A program made the translations under genes and the position numbers. The notes under the pieces were generated by a model. The model saw only the letters and a list, made by a program, of their open reading frames with translations, searched no databases and was not told the origin of the DNA. A stretch of DNA of 14,729 nt from the NCBI GenBank assembly GCA_021776195.1, contig JAJFGK010000047.1, forward strand, positions 1-14,729, read 5' to 3'. Shown here piece after piece: positions 1 to 14,729 of this stretch (position 1 is the first letter of the stretch; every line of letters begins with the position of its first letter). The DNA is from Kiloniellaceae bacterium. GTDB taxonomy: Bacteria > Pseudomonadota > Alphaproteobacteria > Kiloniellales > Kiloniellaceae.

Positions 1-3
1 GCC

Positions 4-1197
<1,194 letters not shown>

Positions 1198-1271
1198 ACT
1201 TGACGGCCCCTCGCGAAGGCGCCTGGGCGGCCGGCGATGCCGTAGCAGGCAAGGTTGCGCGAATGGTCCGG

Positions 1272-1347
1272 AGGAGTGTAGCTCAATTGGCAGAGCACCG
1301 GTCTCCAAAACCGGGGGTTGTGGGTTCGAGTCCCTCCACTCCTGCCA
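1272..1347 (+). tRNA. trnW: tRNA-Trp (anticodon CCA)
   Basis: A 76-nt cloverleaf can be drawn by hand. The acceptor stem is AGGAGTG (1272-1278) with CACTCCT (1337-1343), the discriminator is G1344, and the CCA end is encoded (1345-1347). The D-stem is GCTC/GAGC (1281-1284/1293-1296). The anticodon stem is CCGGT/ACCGG (1298-1302/1310-1314) around loop CTCCAAA, with anticodon CCA at 1305-1307. The T-loop is TTCGAGT (1325-1331). The T-stem GTGGG/CCCTC has a U-U opposition at its second pair (1321/1335), where G-U is usual. The gene lies 74 nt after tuf with no recognisable promoter or terminator between, so it is probably transcribed with tuf, as in other genomes that keep the tuf, trnW, secE, nusG order. 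It decodes UGG. Confidence 0.97.
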
Positions 1348-1443
1348 TCGCCGGGCAGGCAGCCGCCGGAAACGGTCTTGAGACGAGGGGTGCTTTTGGA
1401 TGGGGCCAGTTGGGCTTGCACGTGGAACGAAGTTGGATACTCA

Positions 1444-1644
1444 ATGGCTAAGATAAATCCGGCACAGTTCATTCGCGAGGTAAGGCACGAGGGGATCGAA
1501 AAGGTCACCTGGCCGACGCGAAAGGAAACCGGAATCAGCACGGTGATGGTCTTCGTCATGGTCTTCCTGGCGGCGACCTTCTTTTTTCTCGTCGACCAGG
1601 TTCTCAGTTTCGCGGTGCGCGCGATTCTCGGGCTGGGGGGCTGA
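1444..1644 (+). CDS. secE: Preprotein translocase subunit SecE
   Basis: Essential small subunit of the SecYEG channel in the inner membrane, which clamps the two halves of SecY. The 66-residue product matches the short single-span form, not the three-span E. coli form. It has a cytosolic amphipathic N-terminal part, the conserved hinge VTWPTRKET (21-29), and one hydrophobic segment at about 33-50 (VMVFVMVFLAATFFFLV). The ATG is chosen because MAKINPAQFIREVRHE fits the family start. The Shine-Dalgarno sequence is weak (GGA about 10 nt upstream). The gene lies 96 nt after tRNA-Trp, and its TGA is 3 nt before the nusG ATG, so the two are surely cotranscribed. The 1348-1443 spacer shows no convincing promoter. 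Confidence 0.96.
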   Translation: MAKINPAQFIREVRHEGIEKVTWPTRKETGISTVMVFVMVFLAATFFFLVDQVLSFAVRAILGLGG

Positions 1645-1647
1645 ACC

Positions 1648-2175
1648 ATGACTGCCCGTTGGTATGTGATCCACGCCTATTCCGGCTTCGAAAAGAAAGT
1701 CGCCGAGGCTATTCGCGATCAAAGCGAAAAGACCGGTATGGCCGACCTCTTCGAAGAGGTGCTGGTGCCGATCGAAGAGGTCGTGGAGCTGCGCCGCGGC
1801 CAGAAGGTCAGCGCCGAGCGCAAGTTCTTTCCGGGCTACGTGCTGATCAAGATGGAGATGACCGACGAGACCTGGCATCTGGTCAAGAATACGCCGAAGG
1901 TCACCGGTTTTCTGGGCAATCGTCGGCCGGCGCCGATCTCCGAGAAGGAGGCCCTGCGCATCCAACAGCAGGTGCAGGAAGGCGTCGAGCGGCCCAAGCC
2001 TTCGGTGATTTACGAGATTGGCGAGCAGGTTCGCGTCTCCGACGGTCCCTTTACCTCGTTCAATGGGATGGTCGAGGAGGTCGACGAGGAGCGGGCGCGG
2101 CTCAAGGTGGCGGTGTCGATCTTCGGACGGTCGACGCCGGTCGAATTGGAGTACTCGCAGGTCGAGAAGCTTTGA
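1648..2175 (+). CDS. nusG: Transcription termination/antitermination protein NusG
   Basis: Binds the RNA polymerase clamp, suppresses pausing, and links polymerase to Rho or to the ribosome via S10. The 175-residue protein has the NGN domain at the N-terminus ([19 protein letters not shown] at 4-22, [21 protein letters not shown] at 60-80, [10 protein letters not shown] at 81-90). A linker follows, then the KOW domain at about 124-172 ([21 protein letters not shown], ending [12 protein letters not shown]). Length and domain order are standard. It starts 3 nt after secE. A 112-nt spacer that holds the L1-type leader follows before rplK. The neighbours are the classic secE-nusG-rplKAJL-rpoBC arrangement. 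Confidence 0.98.
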   Translation: MTARWYVIHAYSGFEKKVAEAIRDQSEKTGMADLFEEVLVPIEEVVELRRGQKVSAERKFFPGYVLIKMEMTDETWHLVKNTPKVTGFLGNRRPAPISEKEALRIQQQVQEGVERPKPSVIYEIGEQVRVSDGPFTSFNGMVEEVDEERARLKVAVSIFGRSTPVELEYSQVEKL

Positions 2176-2216
2176 CGTGAAGTGGGCCCGGCGATGGCGC
2201 CGTGGCCGTTCGAGTT

Positions 2217-2262
2217 CGTGGGAGGCTGCCTGCCAAGAAGTCCATGGCAGGGCCGCACCACG
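2217..2262 (+). promoter_or_regulatory. Probable L1-binding autoregulatory leader of the L11 operon
   Basis: A hairpin directly upstream of rplK mimics the L1-stalk region of 23S rRNA. The basal stem is CGTGG (2217-2221) with CCACG (2258-2262). An asymmetric internal loop follows (GA opposite GCA), then GGC/GCC (2224-2226/2252-2254), a small TG bulge, and CCTGCC/GGCAGG (2229-2234/2246-2251) closing an 11-nt loop. The strands GTGGGAGGC and ACCAC are the kind of sequence L1 recognises in rRNA. Established knowledge: excess L1 binds the rplK leader and represses rplK-rplA translation. The hairpin ends about 12 nt before the AGAAAGG ribosome binding site (2274-2280) of the GTG start. The fold was made by eye; binding is inferred. 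Confidence 0.75.
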
Positions 2263-2287
2263 AGACCCGTAAGAGAAAGGGTGCACA

Positions 2288-2716
2288 GTGGCAAAGAAGA
2301 TCGCCGGCTATATCAAGCTGGAAATCCCGGCCGGACAGGCGAATCCCTCGCCGCCGGTGGGACCCGCGCTGGGACAGCGCGGATTGAACATCATGGAGTT
2401 CTGCAAGGCCTTCAACGCCGCGACGCAGAGCATGGAGCAGGGCACGCCGACGCCGGTGGAGATCACCGCCTATACCGACCGTTCCTTTTCCTTTGTCACC
2501 AAGACCCCGCCCGCCAGTTTCTTCCTGCGCAAGGCGGCCAAGGTGAAGAAGGGCTCGGCGGTGCCGAACCGCGACAAGGTCGGAAAAGTGACCCAAAGCC
2601 AGGTGCGCGAGATTGCCGAGGCCAAGATGCCGGACCTCAACGCCAATGACATCGACGCCGCAATGAAGATCATCATGGGGTCGGCTCGCTCCATGGGCAT
2701 CGAAGTGGAGGGCTGA
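2288..2716 (+). CDS. rplK: 50S ribosomal protein L11
   Basis: Builds the GTPase-associated centre of the 50S subunit with 23S helices 43-44; target region of thiostrepton, and needed for RelA activation. The product has 142 residues. The N-terminal domain is at 1-72, with [20 protein letters not shown] (13-32) holding the conserved thiostrepton-site prolines. The C-terminal RNA-binding domain is at 73-142, with [19 protein letters not shown] (72-90). The start codon is GTG at 2288: [16 protein letters not shown] fits the family, and AGAAAGG (2274-2280) lies 7 nt upstream. A L1-type leader hairpin precedes it. The TGA is 3 nt before rplA, consistent with translational coupling and joint control by L1. 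Confidence 0.98.
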   Translation: MAKKIAGYIKLEIPAGQANPSPPVGPALGQRGLNIMEFCKAFNAATQSMEQGTPTPVEITAYTDRSFSFVTKTPPASFFLRKAAKVKKGSAVPNRDKVGKVTQSQVREIAEAKMPDLNANDIDAAMKIIMGSARSMGIEVEG

Positions 2717-2719
2717 GCC

Positions 2720-3415
2720 ATGGCTAAGCAGGGCAAGCGACTTCGCCAGGCCAATGAGGCGCTGGATCGCAACAAGGACTATCCGCTGGGTGAGGCGATT
2801 TCGCTCATCAAGGGATTTGCCAAGACGAAGTTCGACGAGACGATCGAGATCGCCTTGAACCTCGGAGTCGACCCGCGGCACGCCGACCAACAGGTGCGGG
2901 GCATGTGCTCCCTTCCCAATGGTACCGGCAAGACCGTCAGGGTGGCGGTCTTCGCCAAGGCGGCCAAGGCCGAGGAGGCGACGACCGCGGGAGCCGATGT
3001 GGTGGGCGCCGACGATCTCGCCGAGGAGATCCAGAAGGGCAACTTCAACTTCGACCGGGTGATCGCCACGCCGGACATGATGCCGGTGGTCGGCAAGCTG
3101 GGCCGGGTGCTGGGGCCACGCGGCCTGATGCCGAATCCCAAGCTCGGCACCGTGACCAACGACGTGGCCGCGGCGGTCCAGGCCGCCAAGGGCGGCCAGG
3201 TCCAGTTCCGCGTCGAAAAGGCCGGCCTGATCCATGCCGGCGTCGGCAAGATCTCCTTCGAGGAGGCCAAACTGTTCGAGAACGTCAAAGCCTTTGTCGA
3301 TGCCATTCAGCGCGCCAGGCCAAGTGGCGCGAAGGGCACCTACATCAAGCGGATCTCGCTCTCCTCGACCATGGGGCCGGGCGTAAAGATCGATGTCGCC
3401 AGCCTTTCGGCCTAA
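2720..3415 (+). CDS. rplA: 50S ribosomal protein L1
   Basis: Forms the L1 stalk that guides deacylated tRNA out of the E site, and is the translational repressor of its own operon. The 231-residue length is normal. The family signature [17 protein letters not shown] is at 125-141, preceded by ATPDMM (117-122). The first domain shows [16 protein letters not shown] (65-80), and the C-terminal segment is [21 protein letters not shown]. It starts 3 nt after rplK and is followed by a 367-nt gap before rplJ. L1 is expected to act on the leader at 2217-2262. Codon usage mixes ACC and ACG threonine, in contrast to tuf. Confidence 0.98.
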   Translation: MAKQGKRLRQANEALDRNKDYPLGEAISLIKGFAKTKFDETIEIALNLGVDPRHADQQVRGMCSLPNGTGKTVRVAVFAKAAKAEEATTAGADVVGADDLAEEIQKGNFNFDRVIATPDMMPVVGKLGRVLGPRGLMPNPKLGTVTNDVAAAVQAAKGGQVQFRVEKAGLIHAGVGKISFEEAKLFENVKAFVDAIQRARPSGAKGTYIKRISLSSTMGPGVKIDVASLSA

Positions 3416-3782
3416 CGGCCGCGGCGTGGCGTAGCGCGTTACCCGGCAGGGCGATTTTGTCGCTCCACCGGGTTTGGGTCGGAGAGCCTTCGGGGTCTGC
3501 GGCCCGGGGATGGAAGCCCTTCGGGGTCCCATCCACCCTGTCCGAGACTGCGGGTGTCTTGCGGTGGCTTTGGTTGCCGCGGGGCTTAAGTCCAGATCTG
3601 GAGCCAGCATAGACGGGAGATCAAGATTGTGGCCGGTTATCGCGTGCGATGCCGGCAGGCTTGAACTTCCGGGACAGGTGCACCGGACCACCGGGTCACG
3701 GCCTGGCGGTCTACCTGCAACCGGAGTTCGGTTCGTTCCCTCGGGATCGGGCCGGGTCCCGAAAGAAGAGTGAGTGTGACGA
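3416..3782 (+). promoter_or_regulatory. rplJ leader region, candidate L10(L12)4-binding mRNA leader
   Basis: This 367-nt gap has no credible gene but is full of hairpins, all found by eye. They are: 3508-3534 (GGATGG/CCATCC with an inner CCC-TTCG-GGG); 3561-3580 (8 bp including wobbles, GCGGTGGC/GGTTGCCGC region); 3583-3605 (GGCT/AGCC around the palindrome TCCAGATCTGGA); 3621-3664 (TCAAG/CTTGA with inner GCCGG/CCGGC and ATCG/CGAT); 3675-3717 (CAGGT/ACCTG, with inner GACCACC/GGCGGTC having one mismatch); and 3741-3762 (TCGGGATC/GGTCCCGA). Established knowledge: in proteobacteria the L10-L12 complex binds a long rplJ leader with a kink-turn and represses rplJ-rplL translation. The segment GGAGCCAGCATAGACGGG (3600-3617) is the most likely core. 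No -35/-10 pair was convincing, so an extra rplJ promoter cannot be claimed. Confidence 0.6.
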
Positions 3783-4301
3783 GTGGACCGTTCTCAAAAG
3801 GAAGCGCTGGTCCAGCAGCTCGGTGACCTCTTCGGCGATGTGAATCTGGTGGTCGTGACCCAGCAGTCTGGGATGACGGTCGCCGAGTCTTCGGATCTCC
3901 GACGGGCCATTCGAGAGGCCGGTGCCAGCTACCAAGTTGCGAAGAACCGTCTTGCGCGTCGCGCCCTGGAGGGCACGCAGTTCGAGGCCCTGCAGTCGTA
4001 CTTCACCGGTCCCACGGCCATAGCGGCCTCAAGTGATCCGGTGGCGGCGGCGAAGGTTTGCGTCGATTTTGCCAAGAAGAACGACAAGCTGGCCATTCTT
4101 TGTGGCTGCTTGGGATCCCAGGTCCTGGATGTCCAGGGCGTGGAAAGCTTGGCGAAGTTGCCGTCTCTCGATGAACTGCGGGGATCGTTGATCGGCCTCC
4201 TGCAGGCCCCGGCCACCAAGGTGGCGGGTGTCGTGCAGGCTCCGGCCTCACAACTGGCCCGAGTCCTCAGTGCATACGCCTCAAAAGACGAGGCCGCGTA
4301 A
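3783..4301 (+). CDS. rplJ: 50S ribosomal protein L10
   Basis: Base of the L7/L12 stalk, anchored on 23S rRNA; its C-terminal helix carries L12 dimers. The 172-residue protein has the family N-terminus MDRSQKEALVQQL, LVVVTQQSGMTVAESSDLRRAIREAG (22-47) and VAKNRLARRAL (52-62). The C-terminal part (RGSLIGLLQAPATKVAGVVQAPASQLARVLSAYA) forms the L12-binding end. The start is GTG at 3783; an in-frame TGA at 3777-3779 rules out any longer version. The ribosome binding site is weak: AAGAAGAG at 3763-3770 is rather distant. With the long structured leader this suggests tight translational control. rplL follows after 40 nt. Confidence 0.97.
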   Translation: MDRSQKEALVQQLGDLFGDVNLVVVTQQSGMTVAESSDLRRAIREAGASYQVAKNRLARRALEGTQFEALQSYFTGPTAIAASSDPVAAAKVCVDFAKKNDKLAILCGCLGSQVLDVQGVESLAKLPSLDELRGSLIGLLQAPATKVAGVVQAPASQLARVLSAYASKDEAA

Positions 4302-4341
4302 GACACACTTTTCGAACGTTCAAGCCTAGGAGACACAGAAA

Positions 4342-4722
4342 ATGGCTGATCTTGACAATCTGGTTGCGGAGCTTTCGAAGCTCACCGTGATCGAGGCCGC
4401 CGAGCTGGCCAAGAAGCTCGAAGAAGAATGGGGCGTTTCCGCCGCGGCGCCGATGGCGATGGCGGCGATGCCGGGTGCCGGCGACGGTGCCGCGGCAGCC
4501 GCCGAGGAGCAGACGGAATTCGACGTGATTCTGGCTTCCATCGGCGACAAGAAGATCAACGTGATCAAGGAAGTCAGGGCCATCACCGGCCTTGGCCTCA
4601 AGGAAGCCAAAGACCTGGTCGAGTCCGCGCCGAAGGCCATCAAGGAAGCCGTCAGCAAGGACGAAGCCGAAGAGATCAAGAAAAAGGTCGAAGACGTAGG
4701 TGCGACGGTCGAGCTCAAGTAG
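4342..4722 (+). CDS. rplL: 50S ribosomal protein L7/L12
   Basis: Multicopy stalk protein that recruits and activates translational GTPases (EF-Tu, EF-G, IF2). The 126-residue protein has the dimerisation domain at about 1-33 ([28 protein letters not shown]). An Ala/Gly/Pro/Met hinge covers about 34-55. The globular C-terminal domain covers about 58-126, with the factor-binding helix [12 protein letters not shown] at 83-94. AGGAG (4328-4332) sits 9 nt before the ATG, a much better ribosome binding site than that of rplJ, which fits the need for about four copies of L12 per L10. A 245-nt hairpin-rich spacer follows before rpoB. Confidence 0.98.
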   Translation: MADLDNLVAELSKLTVIEAAELAKKLEEEWGVSAAAPMAMAAMPGAGDGAAAAAEEQTEFDVILASIGDKKINVIKEVRAITGLGLKEAKDLVESAPKAIKEAVSKDEAEEIKKKVEDVGATVELK

Positions 4723-4754
4723 TTGACGCAAGACCGTTGTTTGTTATCGGCCGC

Positions 4755-4784
4755 CTGGCGGGGGAAGCAGTGCTCCCCCGTCAG
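4755..4784 (+). promoter_or_regulatory. Strong hairpin in the rplL-rpoB spacer (attenuator or processing site)
   Basis: CTGGCGGGGG (4755-4764) pairs with CCCCCGTCAG (4775-4784): 10 bp including one G-U. It is extended by AGC/GCT (4766-4768/4772-4774, with A4765 bulged) around loop AGT. No U-run follows, so intrinsic termination is unlikely to be efficient. Established knowledge: in E. coli the rplL-rpoB spacer holds a partial attenuator and an RNase III processing site that lower rpoBC expression relative to rplJL. A similar role is inferred here. Confidence 0.55.
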
Positions 4785-4820
4785 TGTGGCTGGGTCCCGC
4801 CGCGCTCGCTGCCCGCATTT

Positions 4821-4840
4821 GGCACCGGGTTCGCGGTGTC
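4821..4840 (+). promoter_or_regulatory. Second hairpin in the rplL-rpoB spacer
   Basis: GGCACCG (4821-4827) pairs with CGGTGTC (4834-4840), 7 bp with one G-U wobble and a 6-nt loop (GGTTCG). It lies between the strong hairpin at 4755-4784 and the long rod at 4857-4902, so the spacer RNA looks structured over most of its length. Found by eye; function unknown. Confidence 0.4.
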
Positions 4841-4856
4841 GGGACATAGACTAGAC

Positions 4857-4902
4857 CGGTGATACGCCGGGTATCGGAGCGATACCCAGGGGCGCATCGC
4901 CG
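4857..4902 (+). promoter_or_regulatory. Long imperfect hairpin upstream of rpoB
   Basis: The outer stem pairs 4857-4868 with 4891-4902: 11 of 12 positions pair, one being G-U, with a single A-C mismatch at 4864/4895. The inner stem GGGTATCG (4869-4876) pairs perfectly with CGATACCC (4880-4887) around a GAG triloop; a 3-nt bulge AGG (4888-4890) separates the two. That is about 19 base pairs in a 46-nt element ending 65 nt before the rpoB start. No U-tract follows. The length and near-continuous pairing resemble double-stranded RNase III substrates; this is an inference from shape only. Confidence 0.55.
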
Positions 4903-4967
4903 TTTGCGCGCTGCCAGGTTCGGCAACCAAGCCGTGACCGAAACGAGATAACGAGGACGCAACTGCG

Positions 4968-9119
<4,152 letters not shown>

Positions 9120-9131
9120 AGGTGTCTATCT

Positions 9132-9152
9132 CCGGGGCCGTGCCGGCCCCGG
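9132..9152 (+). promoter_or_regulatory. GC-rich hairpin after rpoB
   Basis: CCGGGGCCG (9132-9140) pairs perfectly with CGGCCCCGG (9144-9152) around a TGC triloop. It lies 12 nt after the rpoB stop in the 112-nt rpoB-rpoC spacer. The sequence after it (GGCGTTCG) has no U-tract, so it is not a classical terminator. It may protect the upstream 3' end or be a processing or pause site. Confidence 0.5.
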
Positions 9153-9189
9153 GGCGTTCGCAAGGTGGCGCAAGCCAATTTGCGGTGAA

Positions 9190-9208
9190 GCGGGGCCTTC
9201 GGTCCCGC
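9190..9208 (+). promoter_or_regulatory. Hairpin just upstream of the rpoC ribosome binding site
   Basis: GCGGGGCC (9190-9197) pairs with GGTCCCGC (9201-9208), 8 bp including one G-U, with a TTC loop. It ends 12 nt before the GGGAG ribosome binding site (9221-9225) of rpoC, which is left free. The rpoB and rpoC genes are therefore not translationally coupled by overlap but are separated by two compact hairpins. Confidence 0.4.
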
Positions 9209-9216
9209 GGAATTGA

Positions 9217-13398
<4,182 letters not shown>

Positions 13399-13447
13399 AT
13401 GCTGGTGCGGTCAGCGCGGCTGTTCGTTTGTGTCGAGCCCTTCTTTA

Positions 13448-13480
13448 GCGGCGCAAGAATCGGTCGATTTTTTGCGTCGC
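13448..13480 (+). terminator. Imperfect hairpin after rpoC, possible terminator
   Basis: GCGGCGCAAGAATC (13448-13461) pairs with the arm ending TTTTTTGCGTCGC (13468-13480): 12 continuous pairs, two of them G-U, then a bulged T and two more pairs around loop GGTC. It lies 50 nt after the rpoC stop, where the rpoBC unit should end. The U-run is inside the 3' arm and no U-tract follows (AAAGAGCCC), so it is not a standard intrinsic terminator. It could stop polymerase in a Rho-assisted way or stabilise the 3' end. No better terminator is visible in 13399-13521. Confidence 0.4.
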
Positions 13481-13497
13481 AAAGAGCCCTTAGAACG

Positions 13498-13557
13498 GTG
13501 AAAAAAAAGCCTTTTCGAGGGTTGACGGAAATAGGGGCCGTCAATAGTATGCGCCAT
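13498..13557 (+). promoter_or_regulatory. Strong sigma70-type promoter of the str operon with UP element
   Basis: The -35 is TTGACG (13522-13527) and the -10 is TAGTAT (13545-13550), with an exact 17-nt spacer. An A-tract followed by a T-rich stretch (13500-13516, AAAAAAAAGCCTTTTC) sits about 40-57 nt upstream of the predicted start, the place of an UP element bound by the alpha subunits. The -10 is followed by the GC-rich discriminator GCGCC (13551-13555), typical of promoters under stringent (ppGpp) control. Transcription should begin near 13556-13558, leaving a leader of about 165 nt before rpsL. This is the only near-consensus promoter I can see in the window. It serves rpsL-rpsG-fusA and probably a second tuf. 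Confidence 0.8.
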
Positions 13558-13613
13558 CCTTCGAAGGGGGCTGGTGGTAGGCCCGTTGCGGCCTAGACGC
13601 AGCCCCTGCAGAA

Positions 13614-13685
13614 AGCGGTATAAAATTTACCCGCTGTTACGACAGCGATTACAGCGTCCGCAGGGCCGGGCTTGGCCTGCCTGCG
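13614..13685 (+). promoter_or_regulatory. Structured leader of rpsL
   Basis: Part of the 324-nt rpoC-rpsL gap. Three possible hairpins lie within the predicted mRNA leader: AGCGGTA/TACC(C)GCT (13614-13620/13628-13635, one bulged base); GCTGT-TACG-ACAGC (13633-13646, which overlaps and so competes with the first); and CGCAG/CTGCG (13659-13663/13681-13685) enclosing GGCC/GGCC (13664-13667/13674-13677) with a 3-nt bulge. Two mutually exclusive folds are therefore drawable. Whether a protein such as S7 or S12 binds here is unknown. The remainder of the gap (13551-13613 and 13686-13722) shows nothing I recognise. Confidence 0.35.
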
Positions 13686-13722
13686 GCGCTTTGCTTCGAG
13701 ATCTCATGAGTGGGAACGCCCA

Positions 13723-14094
<372 letters not shown>

Positions 14095-14100
14095 AATTGA

Positions 14101-14580
<480 letters not shown>

Positions 14581-14601
14581 TCAACGTAAAGGGTAGACGA
14601 C

Positions 14602-14729
14602 ATGTCGCGCACCACCCCCCTGGAGCGATACCGCAACATCGGTATCATGGCTCACATCGACGCGGGTAAAACCACGACCACGGAACGCGTGCTCTACTAC
14701 ACCGGCCGGTCCCACAAGATCGGTGAGGT
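14602..14729 (+). CDS. fusA: Translation elongation factor G, 5' part only
   Basis: GTPase that drives ribosomal translocation. Only the first 42 codons and part of the next lie in the window; the gene is cut by the right edge, not broken. Translation from ATG 14602 gives [22 protein letters not shown] and continues with the P-loop AHIDAGKT at 17-24, then [18 protein letters not shown], the usual EF-G N-terminus. AAAGGG (14588-14593) is a fair ribosome binding site. It lies 21 nt after rpsG in the str operon order, and a second tuf gene is the expected next gene. Confidence 0.97.
   Translation, partial: MSRTTPLERYRNIGIMAHIDAGKTTTTERVLYYTGRSHKIGE

Noticed and set aside
1416..1443. TTGCAC and TACTCA as a promoter for secE
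   Set aside because: The -10 match is weak and would put the start inside the coding sequence; cotranscription with tuf and tRNA-Trp is simpler.
3474..3773. Open frames of up to about 100 codons in the rplA-rplJ gap
   Set aside because: They lie on a structured leader, have composition of non-coding GC-rich DNA, and no recognisable motif.
4723..4750. TTGACG directly after the rplL stop as a rpoB promoter
   Set aside because: At 16-17 nt spacing the -10 would be TATCGG or ATCGGC, too poor to call. A similar isolated TTGACG follows tuf at 1200-1205, also without a -10.
13399..13596. A 65-codon open frame starting right after the rpoC stop
   Set aside because: It has no ribosome binding site of its own, its peptide resembles no family I know, and it overlaps the hairpin at 13448-13480 and the str promoter, which explain the DNA better.
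13619..13624. TATAAA as an extra -10 element before rpsL
   Set aside because: No acceptable -35 lies 16-18 nt upstream (GACGCA region only). The nearby 13522-13550 promoter is far better, and the AT stretch can be the loop of a leader hairpin.

Overview
The window is a housekeeping block from a high-GC bacterium, almost certainly an alphaproteobacterium. The evidence is the protein sequences (for example the RpoB rifampicin-region variant [19 protein letters not shown], which I associate with alphaproteobacteria, and a short single-span SecE) and the gene order tuf, tRNA-Trp, secE, nusG, rplK, rplA, rplJ, rplL, rpoB, rpoC, rpsL, rpsG, fusA. Third codon positions are strongly G/C. I would guess the Rhodospirillales sensu lato, but the genus cannot be read from the sequence by eye. 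All genes lie on the + strand.

Layout. Positions 1-1347 hold a complete tuf gene and a tRNA-Trp(CCA). Positions 1444-2175 hold secE and nusG, separated by 3 nt. Positions 2217-3415 hold the L11 unit: a leader element resembling the L1 binding site of 23S rRNA, then rplK and rplA. Positions 3416-4722 hold the L10 unit: a long structured leader, then rplJ and rplL. Positions 4723-13398 hold rpoB and rpoC; each is preceded by a spacer rich in hairpins that lack U-tracts. Positions 13399-13722 are a 324-nt gap with an imperfect hairpin after rpoC, a near-consensus promoter with an A-tract upstream, and a structured leader. Positions 13723-14729 hold the str operon: rpsL, rpsG and the first 42 codons of fusA, which runs off the window.

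The genes together supply translation elongation (EF-Tu, EF-G, tRNA-Trp), ribosomal stalk and decoding proteins (L11, L1, L10, L7/L12, S12, S7), the two large RNA polymerase subunits, the elongation/termination factor NusG and the Sec translocon subunit SecE. Feedback by L1 and L10 on their own mRNAs, and stringent control of the str promoter, are the expected regulatory inputs.

I see no mobile element, CRISPR array, defence gene, frameshift or undescribed gene system. The points worth a second look are regulatory RNA structures in the spacers, a tuf gene whose codon usage differs sharply from its equally highly expressed neighbours, and a U-U mismatch in the T-stem of tRNA-Trp.
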